From: Candidatus Altimarinota bacterium
Lineage (GTDB): Bacteria > Patescibacteriota > Gracilibacteria > UBA4473
Reading direction: 5' to 3'
Assembly (NCBI GenBank): GCA_018608565.1
Contig: JABAZT010000041.1
Coordinates: 1,820-35,346, forward strand
DNA length: 33,527 bases
Numbering within the stretch: the first letter of the stretch is position 1; every line of letters begins with the position of its first letter. Shown here one piece after another: positions 8,777-14,294 of the stretch. Both the position numbers and the translations under genes were made by a program. Under the pieces are notes generated by a model. The model saw only the letters and a list, made by a program, of their open reading frames with translations, did not search any database and was not told where the DNA came from.

Positions 8777-8830
8777 TGTTTGTATATATTATCCAAAGTT
8801 TTCCTGAAAAAGAGTTGATAATATTTCCTT

Positions 8831-8859
8831 TTGTTTTATTATGGCCTTGTTGTAATAAT
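8831..8859 (+). promoter_or_regulatory. Promoter for the small membrane protein at 8865
   Basis: TTGTTT (8831-8836), a 17-base spacer ending in TGT, and AATAAT (8854-8859), an extended -10 arrangement. It ends five bases before the ATG at 8865, so the mRNA should be leaderless or nearly so. Confidence 0.45.
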
Positions 8860-8864
8860 TAAAA

Positions 8865-9212
8865 ATGAAACAATCAGAATTAGGCTCAAATCTAGGAAAC
8901 CTAACAAAAGAGGATTATCAAAGTATTTCTAAATGGGAAGAAAAAGAAAAAGCAAAGAATCTAGTGAGATCAACCATAAAGTTAGCAGTAGCTATACTCG
9001 TAGTAACTGGAATAAAATGGTTTTATCCGAACGCATCAAGGGAGTCGATAGAAGGAGATCCTGAATCTATTGGAATCATAGCTAAGGGGGTTTCAGCTTA
9101 TGTTCTAGCGCACATAGGAGTAGAATTTGTGCCTGGAATGAAAGCAGAACGTTTTGTGGACTTTGTTCTGAGATCTATAACAATAGAGACTGCGAAAGAG
9201 TCTGTCGATTAG
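8865..9212 (+). CDS. Small membrane protein of unknown function
   Basis: A 115-aa protein I do not recognise. A charged, Lys/Glu-rich N-terminus (about 30 residues) precedes a hydrophobic segment near residues 38-53 (LAVAILVVTGIKWFYP). A second, weaker hydrophobic stretch lies at about 74-90 (AKGVSAYVLAHIGVEFV), suggesting a helical hairpin with both ends inside. It diverges from the GlmU-like gene and converges with the IscA-like gene with only 15 bases between stop codons, so no room is left for a separate terminator. Confidence 0.7.
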   Translation: MKQSELGSNLGNLTKEDYQSISKWEEKEKAKNLVRSTIKLAVAILVVTGIKWFYPNASRESIEGDPESIGIIAKGVSAYVLAHIGVEFVPGMKAERFVDFVLRSITIETAKESVD

Positions 9213-9227
9213 GTTTTAATTGTTCAA

Positions 9228-9770
9228 CTACTCTATCTTAAATCCTTCTTCGCCTTCTTTTTCGACGAAGTTGATGGTTTTGTTTTGTAGGAGTCTAAAT
9301 GAATCTGGAGCGAGATACATCTTGATTGATTGAGATTCTACGATTATATCGTTTTTTTCTGGTTTTTCTTCGAAATCGAGGAAATAGGAGTTATCGCCAC
9401 TGTTATCTAAGACCTCGACTCGAAATCCCCATCCATCTTTTTCCTGAGAGGTTTGAAATTCTTTTACTTTTTCTGCCGCGTATTCGGTGAGTTTGGGATC
9501 TTCTTTTGGGATTGAGGTATCTGTAAGTCCCATATCAGTTGCGCATTCGTTGAGATCGGCGAGGACGGAGTTTAGATCGTCTTGATCGTATCCATGACCG
9601 AGGATTCCATCCTGGAGTGTCTCATAGGCGTTGATATGACAGCTGGCACAGCTGACTCCATGCGAAGAAAGTATCTCTGCTGCCTCTGGCATGAGAGAGA
9701 GAATATCTCCTATGATTTCAGAGCCATTGAATATGAGTTGATTTGTCATTTTTAGTTTATGATTTTCCAT
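9228..9770 (-). CDS. DUF1858 domain fused to an IscA/HesB-like domain lacking its cysteines
   Basis: A 180-aa fusion. Residues ~10-75 match DUF1858, with MPEAAEILSSHGVSCASCH carrying the family's CxxC, the module also seen at the start of ScdA-type and hybrid-cluster-associated redox proteins. Residues ~93-180 follow the A-type iron-sulfur carrier pattern (LTEYAAEKVKEF..., GFRVEVLDNSG, a YFLDFEE strand, IKMYLAPDSFRLL, INFVEKEGEEGFKIE). The Cys expected at the GGCSG position is absent (NSGDNS), and the protein ends before the usual CxC. Iron-sulfur binding by the second domain is therefore doubtful; the only cluster or redox site left is the CxxC region. Start 9770 is supported by a promoter ending five bases upstream; ATG 9749 is an alternative. 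It diverges from the thyA-like gene across a 14-bp palindrome. Confidence 0.78.
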   Translation of the reverse strand: MENHKLKMTNQLIFNGSEIIGDILSLMPEAAEILSSHGVSCASCHINAYETLQDGILGHGYDQDDLNSVLADLNECATDMGLTDTSIPKEDPKLTEYAAEKVKEFQTSQEKDGWGFRVEVLDNSGDNSYFLDFEEKPEKNDIIVESQSIKMYLAPDSFRLLQNKTINFVEKEGEEGFKIE

Positions 9771-9775
9771 AATAA

Positions 9776-9803
9776 ATAATAAAAGTTCTTCTTAGAATAA
9801 CAA
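9776..9803 (-). promoter_or_regulatory. Promoter of the DUF1858-IscA gene
   Basis: On the minus strand: TTGTTA (9803-9798), a 16-base spacer and TATTAT (9781-9776), ending five bases before the ATG at 9770. The -35 box lies within the palindrome at 9797-9810. Confidence 0.5.
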
Positions 9804-9810
9804 TTGTTAT
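9797..9810. promoter_or_regulatory. Candidate operator: perfect 14-bp palindrome
   Basis: ATAACAATTGTTAT is a perfect palindrome between the divergent IscA-like and thyA-like genes. It covers the -35 box of the minus-strand promoter and stops three bases before the -35 of the plus-strand promoter. That is where a dimeric regulator could control both genes. The regulator is unknown. Confidence 0.45.
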
Positions 9811-9813
9811 GTC

Positions 9814-9841
9814 TTGTTTGAGGGAAATGAATCATTATTAT
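9814..9841 (+). promoter_or_regulatory. Promoter of the thyA-like gene
   Basis: TTGTTT (9814-9819), a 16-base spacer and TATTAT (9836-9841). The expected start point is 9848-9849, the A of the ATG, so the transcript is probably leaderless. Confidence 0.5.
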
Positions 9842-9848
9842 TCTTTCA

Positions 9849-10685
9849 ATGAAAAACCAATTTGATATTCAGTTTCAGCAGATTCTTCAAAATATCCAAG
9901 AAAATGGAATAGAAGAAAAGAATGAACGGACTGGACATGTTTGTAAGTCTCTTCCAGGACAGACGATGCAGTTTGATCTAGAGGAAGGATTTCCGTTGCT
10001 CAGCTTGCGACGAATTCCACTCAAGGTTTTTATGGCGGAGCAGATCTGGTTTTTGACGGGGAAGCAGGATCTAGAGTGGTTGCAACAGTATACCAAGATT
10101 TGGGATGATTTTGCGGAAGAGACTAATTGTGTCGAGTCTGCGTATGGATACCGATGGCGGCATCATTTTCAGCGAGATCAGATTGATGGGTTGGTTAAAC
10201 TCCTTCAAAAAGATACCTCATCCCGTCACGGAGTCATCCTGATGTGGGATCCGGGAGATGATGGATTGTCCAATGGAACTGTGAAGAAAAATGTACCGTG
10301 TCCGTTTACGTTTACGGTTCAGATCATGGGTGGACGGCTCTGTCTACACTTGGTGATTCGTTCCAATGATATGATGTTGGGGAATCCGCATGATGTGGCT
10401 GGTTTTGCGTTTTTAGCTCATATGCTGGCACAGAAACTCGGGGTGAAACCTGGGATGCTGACGGTCTCTATTTCAAATGCGCATATTTATGATATTCATT
10501 TTGATCAGGCGGCAGAGATCTGTCGTAGAGAGGTGACCCATGAAGCGGTACAGATAGATTTTCCACCAAATATGTTTGATCGTGCAGAAGCAGCAGATAA
10601 TAATCTGGTAGATGAGGTTTTTCAGGCGTTTAAGGTCGTGTATAAGCCGCAGGAGAGTCTGGGGAAGATGAGTATTGTTTTATAG
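9849..10685 (+). CDS. Thymidylate synthase family enzyme, possibly dCMP-specific
   Basis: A 278-aa ThyA-fold protein. Canonical TS transfers a methyl group from methylene-tetrahydrofolate to dUMP. Conserved features include the folate-side EQIWFL, YGYRWR, the nucleophile C151 in NVPCPF, RSND (171-174) and AHIY. Aligned with E. coli ThyA, the base-recognising Asn177 of the LGLPFN motif is Asp182 here (LGNPHD), His147 after the catalytic Cys is Pro152, and Arg127 of the SRR pair is His127. An Asp at the Asn position is the known marker of dCMP hydroxymethylase of phage T4, and the same mutation shifts TS toward dCMP. The enzyme may therefore methylate or hydroxymethylate dCMP; I leave the gene symbol empty. 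It could still be a divergent dUMP enzyme. It shares a regulatory region with the IscA-like gene. Confidence 0.85.
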   Translation: MKNQFDIQFQQILQNIQENGIEEKNERTGHVCKSLPGQTMQFDLEEGFPLLSLRRIPLKVFMAEQIWFLTGKQDLEWLQQYTKIWDDFAEETNCVESAYGYRWRHHFQRDQIDGLVKLLQKDTSSRHGVILMWDPGDDGLSNGTVKKNVPCPFTFTVQIMGGRLCLHLVIRSNDMMLGNPHDVAGFAFLAHMLAQKLGVKPGMLTVSISNAHIYDIHFDQAAEICRREVTHEAVQIDFPPNMFDRAEAADNNLVDEVFQAFKVVYKPQESLGKMSIVL

Positions 10686-10847
10686 TAGGTTGAAAGAAGG
10701 AAAGAAAGAGAGGTAGAGAGGGAGTGTGCTGAACTTTAGACTTTTTTCTGGTGATAATGATTACGAGTCTTTGTTGGTAGGTTTTAGAAAATGGCTAGGA
10801 TGTTTTAAAATCTATTAACTATTTACTAGTAACTAATAACCATTCTT

Positions 10848-12143
10848 ATGAAACCTTTTGAAAACTTTCTTCTGAATCTACGGAAAGCGGTGAATGTTAT
10901 TGGTCTGAAGGATTCGGCTTTTGAGGCTTTGAGTGAGCCGGAGAATATTTTTGAGTCAGAAATTAGTTTTAAAAAAGATGATGGATCGGATATGACCGTT
11001 TCTGGATATAGAGTTCAGCATAACTCTGCTCGTGGTCCGTACAAAGGAGGAATTCGATTTCATCCAGATGCAGATATAGATGAAGTCAAAACACTTGCGA
11101 GTCTGATGAGTCTCAAGTGTGCGGTGGTAAATCTGCCACTAGGAGGTGGAAAGGGCGGTGTTCAGGTGAATCCAAAGGATTTATCAGAATCAGAGCTTGA
11201 ACGTCTGTCACGAGCTTATTTTCGTGCAGGAACAGAGGCCGGGGTATTTGGGGTAAAGAAAGATATACCAGCTCCAGATGTCTATACTAATCCACAAGTT
11301 ATGAGTTGGATGATGGACGAATATGAGCAAATAGTAGGATATAAAGAACCAGGAGTGATTACGGGGAAGCCACTTGAACTTGGAGGTAGTTTGGGGCGAA
11401 ATTATGCGACGAGTCAGGGAGGATTTTTTATCCTAGAGGAATATCTAAAACAACAATATCCTGATAAATCTCCAAAAGATTTTAGGATTGCGGTTCAGGG
11501 ATTTGGAAATGCTGGAGCTTATTTTGCTGACATTGCCGATCGTGCAGGATATAAAGTGGTGGCAGTTTCTGATTCCAAGGGGGCGGTATTTTGTGAAGGA
11601 GACCAATGTGAAATTCCTAAACTACATAAATACAAGAAAGAAGGAGGCTCACTTCGAGGAAATTTTTGTGATGGAGATGCGTGTGACATAGAGAAAATGT
11701 CTACTGAGAAGGTGAAGGTTATGACAAATGATGAATTGTTAGAAATGGAGGTGGATGTGCTAGTGCTTGCTGCACTCGATGGAGTGATTCATCAAGAGAA
11801 TGCGGATAAAATAAAAGCGCCAGTTGTCTTGGAGCTGGCGAATGGACCGATAACTATTGAGGCTGATGAAATATTGGAATCTAGAGATATTACGATCATT
11901 CCGGATATTTTGGCGAATGCAGGAGGAGTGACGGTTTCTTATTTTGAATGGGTACAAAATCGTTCGGGAGATGTATGGGAGGAAGAGGTTGTAAATCAAA
12001 AACTAAAAAAAGTAATGCATCATGCCTTTAGGGATTTGTTACAAATACAAGGACAGTATAATGGGGCCTCACTTCGAACAAGTGCCTTTGTGCTTGGAAT
12101 GCAGAGAATACTTTCGGCGATGAAGTTGAGAGGGCGGTTGTAG
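10848..12143 (+). CDS. Glu/Leu/Phe/Val-type dehydrogenase (glutamate dehydrogenase-like) with two CxGDxC motifs
   Basis: An oxidative deaminase of the glutamate dehydrogenase family, linking an amino acid to its 2-oxo acid with NAD(P). The 431-aa protein has the substrate site GPYKGGIRFHP (K66), K90, and the signature LPLGGGKGGVQVNP with catalytic K102, then a Rossmann domain beginning near AVQGFGNAGAYFADIA. Size and motifs match bacterial GDH (about 420 aa). Unusual are two copies of Cys-x-Gly-Asp-x-Cys, at C249/C254 and C274/C279, in the coenzyme domain where relatives usually lack cysteines; a metal site or redox switch is possible. Specificity for glutamate versus another amino acid is not proven. 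Repeat copy B follows directly and its first hairpin plus T-rich tail could terminate the transcript. Confidence 0.92.
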   Translation: MKPFENFLLNLRKAVNVIGLKDSAFEALSEPENIFESEISFKKDDGSDMTVSGYRVQHNSARGPYKGGIRFHPDADIDEVKTLASLMSLKCAVVNLPLGGGKGGVQVNPKDLSESELERLSRAYFRAGTEAGVFGVKKDIPAPDVYTNPQVMSWMMDEYEQIVGYKEPGVITGKPLELGGSLGRNYATSQGGFFILEEYLKQQYPDKSPKDFRIAVQGFGNAGAYFADIADRAGYKVVAVSDSKGAVFCEGDQCEIPKLHKYKKEGGSLRGNFCDGDACDIEKMSTEKVKVMTNDELLEMEVDVLVLAALDGVIHQENADKIKAPVVLELANGPITIEADEILESRDITIIPDILANAGGVTVSYFEWVQNRSGDVWEEEVVNQKLKKVMHHAFRDLLQIQGQYNGASLRTSAFVLGMQRILSAMKLRGRL

Positions 12144-12144
12144 A

Positions 12145-12254
12145 ATAAATCCCTCTAAATCTCCCTTTATCAAGGGAGACTTCTTTTTATAGTGGGCTTA
12201 TTTCTTATTCTACAATATTCCCTTCCTTGTTAAAGGAAGGGGTAGGGATGGATT
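12145..12254 (-). repeat. Hairpin-ended dispersed repeat, copy B (inverted)
   Basis: About 110 bases, the reverse-complement relative of copy A at 6167-6296. The two conserved ends match copy A over roughly 23 and 36 bases with one or two mismatches. Both ends fold: TCTCCCTT-TATC-AAGGGAGA and CCCTTCCTT-GTTA-AAGGAAGGG, each perfect. The first hairpin is followed on the plus strand by CTTCTTTTTAT and could act as the terminator of the dehydrogenase gene. It lies one base after that gene's stop and just before the end of a convergent gene. Confidence 0.8.
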
Positions 12255-12258
12255 TGCC

Positions 12259-12660
12259 TTACACGGTATAGGTTATAGCAATGATTGTTTTGACGATGAT
12301 ATAGGCGAAAATAACCATAAAGAGTCCAGCGATAGACCATAGTAGTCCTTTTTTTGCTTTGGCGAGACCATCTCCCCCACTAGAGGTGGTGATGAGGAAG
12401 GCATTGATAATTGTGAAGAGAATGGCTACGGAAGCTACAACTATTGTCAGCGCGTTTACCGCTCCTTGTATGATACTAGCTATAGTATTACTCGTCTTTA
12501 GGTCTTTGTTTTGTATATTAGGAAGATTTCGAGGTTGTTGAATTCCTCCGCTATTCCCCAAATTTACCGCTTCCCCAAGACTTAGTCCAGTGGCGCTTAC
12601 ATTTGAGATTAATGGAAGTGAAATTAATACGGTTAGGATTAGATATTTTATTATTTTCAT
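12259..12660 (-). CDS. VirB2/TrbC-like small membrane protein
   Basis: A 133-aa protein with an N-terminal signal peptide (residues ~1-23, ending VSA), a short polar linker, and two hydrophobic segments joined by a charged loop TSSGGDGLAKAKKGLLW. This layout (signal peptide, helix, Gly/Asp-Lys loop, helix) is that of VirB2/TrbC pilin subunits of type IV secretion and conjugation systems and of many CPR proteins so annotated. It is the last gene of a three-gene operon; its ATG overlaps the upstream TGA as ATGA. No other T4SS genes are nearby, so a role in secretion is unproven. Confidence 0.72.
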   Translation of the reverse strand: MKIIKYLILTVLISLPLISNVSATGLSLGEAVNLGNSGGIQQPRNLPNIQNKDLKTSNTIASIIQGAVNALTIVVASVAILFTIINAFLITTSSGGDGLAKAKKGLLWSIAGLFMVIFAYIIVKTIIAITYTV

Positions 12661-13085
12661 GCTTTTGTTATTATCTCATACACAACTCGGACGAGGGTAT
12701 AGGCGGTTACTGCAAAGATGAATCCAATCACAGAGTAGTGAAATACTTTTTTTGCTTTTGATATTTCTTCGTCGTTTCCTTGAGCGATGATGAGGTTTAC
12801 TCCTGCGTATATCATTATGACGATAATGATACTTGCGACGGAAAACAGCAGATAGTTGGTTATTTTTGGAAGAAAAAGGAGGATTCCTTGGGTTTCTCCT
12901 TTTTCGGAAAGAGAATCAAGTTCTCCAGATCCGTTTTCTCCAATTACTCCAGTCGGTTTTGCTTCCTTGCTCCATTGAGGGAAAAGATCTTTAGCACAAA
13001 ATTCGTTGGCTCCACAGGCATCTGCGGTTGATATAAAGCCAGCTGAGTAAATACAAAGAATGAGAGTTAGTAAAAGTTTTTTCAT
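12657..13085 (-). CDS. VirB2/TrbC-like small membrane protein with cysteine-bearing N-terminus
   Basis: A 142-aa protein with a signal peptide (residues ~1-22), a cysteine pair soon after the predicted cleavage site (ACGANEFCA) that could form an external disulfide, a polar linker, and two hydrophobic segments flanking the loop AQGNDEEISKAKK. It is a paralogue in layout of the two neighbouring genes. It starts two bases after the upstream stop, with an AGGA a few bases before the ATG, and its TGA overlaps the next start. TGA is clearly used as a stop here. The function as a pilin-like or secretion-related subunit is inferred. Confidence 0.72.
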   Translation of the reverse strand: MKKLLLTLILCIYSAGFISTADACGANEFCAKDLFPQWSKEAKPTGVIGENGSGELDSLSEKGETQGILLFLPKITNYLLFSVASIIIVIMIYAGVNLIIAQGNDEEISKAKKVFHYSVIGFIFAVTAYTLVRVVYEIITKA

Positions 13086-13086
13086 A

Positions 13087-13551
13087 TTATCCTATTAGTT
13101 GAATTCCAGTTACGATTCGTATAATGGTATAGGCGAGTATTGCTATTGCCATACCTATAAGTGACCATTTTATCATGTCTTTTCCTTTAGATGCCTTTTC
13201 AGTCTCTCCTGATGAGTAAATATACATGATTCCTCCTAGAATGATCATGATGGTAGTCGCGGATAATACGGTAATTAGAATAAAATTTGTGACTCTTGGA
13301 AGTAGTTGGTTTGTAATGTATCCTCTTATGGCTTGGTTTTCTTCCCATGCAGAACCACCTTTCTTGCCTGGTAGTATTAGTCCTGTTGGTATTTCTACGG
13401 CTTCCATGTTTTGTTCTATTGGGTCAAAAGGATCTGCTTCTGATGCCTGTGTATCTTCTACATATTCTCTTCCCTCATTTGCAGAGGCTGTTAACAGAAA
13501 TCCATTGATTCCGATGAAGCAGAGTGAGAATAGAAGTAATTTTATTTTCAT
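13087..13551 (-). CDS. VirB2/TrbC-like small membrane protein, first gene of operon
   Basis: A 154-aa protein with a signal peptide (residues ~1-24, ending ASA), an acidic linker, and two hydrophobic segments around the loop YSSGETEKASKGKDMIKW. It belongs to the same VirB2/TrbC-like group as its neighbours. It heads a three-gene operon (gap of one base, then an ATGA overlap). A perfect extended -10 ends eight bases before its ATG, so the operon mRNA is probably leaderless. Function is inferred only from shape and family resemblance. Confidence 0.72.
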   Translation of the reverse strand: MKIKLLLFSLCFIGINGFLLTASANEGREYVEDTQASEADPFDPIEQNMEAVEIPTGLILPGKKGGSAWEENQAIRGYITNQLLPRVTNFILITVLSATTIMIILGGIMYIYSSGETEKASKGKDMIKWSLIGMAIAILAYTIIRIVTGIQLIG

Positions 13552-13559
13552 ATCTCTCT

Positions 13560-13568
13560 ATTATAGCA
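13560..13568 (-). promoter_or_regulatory. Extended -10 promoter of the VirB2-like operon
   Basis: On the minus strand TGCTATAAT, a perfect extended -10, with its TATAAT ending eight bases before the ATG at 13551. No good -35 is visible, as is common for extended -10 promoters. The predicted mRNA has almost no leader. Confidence 0.65.
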
Positions 13569-13689
13569 TGAAAGTACTAAATTAGGAAGTTTGGAATTGA
13601 AGCTTTGTATTGATGGAGAGTGCGTTGGGGGATTGGGTTTTTGAGATTCCTTGAAACTTCCTTTTGGTATGAAAATAATATAATAAAAA

Positions 13690-13715
13690 AAAAGACGCTC
13701 AAGTGAGCGTCTTTT
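13690..13715 (-). terminator. Strong intrinsic terminator
   Basis: A perfect 11-bp stem AAAAGACGCTC / GAGCGTCTTTT with loop AAGT. On the minus strand it is followed by a run of T and then AT-rich sequence, so it should end the single-gene transcript from 14110. It separates this gene from the three-gene operon downstream. Confidence 0.9.
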
Positions 13716-13738
13716 CTTAATAATTTTGTTTCTAGTTG

Positions 13739-14110
13739 TTAGACTGGTCTTTGTCCTTGTCCAACCTGGATAACCGTATTCACTATTGCGAATGATAGAA
13801 TCACGATAATGATACCGATCACAGCGTAGAGTAGTGTTTTCTTTGCTTTTTCTACTTGTCCATCGTCTCCTCGTGAAGTGAGGTAGAGGAAACCAGCGAA
13901 GATAACGAATGCTACCGCTACAATTCCGAGGAAGAATAGCATGAAGTTGATCACCGTAATGATGGCTTGTCGAAGTGAACCTCCGAATGAAGTATTGGTA
14001 CAAACTCCACTTGGACAATCGTCCGGAGCAATTAGTTGAGCGCTTACGTCAGCACCAAAGATACTAAAGGCTGCGAATAGAGCGAAGGCGGTAATAAGTA
14101 TTTTTTTCAT
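13739..14110 (-). CDS. VirB2/TrbC-like small membrane protein, separate transcript
   Basis: A 123-aa protein with a signal peptide (residues ~1-24, ending VSA), a short region with two cysteines (DDCPSGVC), and two hydrophobic segments flanking TSRGDDGQVEKAKKTLLYA. It has the clearest VirB2/TrbC-type profile of the four such proteins in this stretch. It has its own promoter (14153-14181) and a strong terminator (13690-13715), so it can be expressed at a different level from the three-gene operon, as expected of a major subunit versus minor ones. That interpretation is inference. Confidence 0.75.
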   Translation of the reverse strand: MKKILITAFALFAAFSIFGADVSAQLIAPDDCPSGVCTNTSFGGSLRQAIITVINFMLFFLGIVAVAFVIFAGFLYLTSRGDDGQVEKAKKTLLYAVIGIIIVILSFAIVNTVIQVGQGQRPV

Positions 14111-14152
14111 TATTTTGATGTAATTTGTGGTTTTTTGACCAAATATCAGTTC

Positions 14153-14181
14153 AGTATATCACAATTCTACCGAAACTGCAA
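14153..14181 (-). promoter_or_regulatory. Promoter of the VirB2-like gene at 14110
   Basis: On the minus strand: TTGCAG (14181-14176), a 17-base spacer and extended -10 TGATATACT with TATACT at 14158-14153. The predicted leader is about 35 bases, with no Shine-Dalgarno motif. Confidence 0.6.
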
Positions 14182-14257
14182 TGCTTTTGTAAAGCTTTTT
14201 TATTTATCAGTAGAAAGTGTAAAGGTAATTTGCGGGGATTCAAGCTTTTTCGAGAGG

Positions 14258-14286
14258 TTGATAGGGATAAGTCTATAGTTTATAGT
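14258..14286 (+). promoter_or_regulatory. Promoter of recG
   Basis: TTGATA (14258-14263), an exact 17-base spacer and TATAGT (14281-14286). The expected start is 14293-14295, at the ATG, so recG mRNA is probably leaderless. Confidence 0.6.
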
Positions 14287-14294
14287 GGTAGTAA

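Noticed and set aside
9849-10685. Plain annotation as thyA
   Set aside because: The fold is certain, but Asp182 and Pro152 replace residues tied to dUMP specificity, so the symbol would overstate the evidence.
10686-10847. Purine-rich stretch after the thyA-like gene as a third copy of the repeat
   Set aside because: It shares only general GA-rich composition, without the conserved ends or hairpins of copies A and B.
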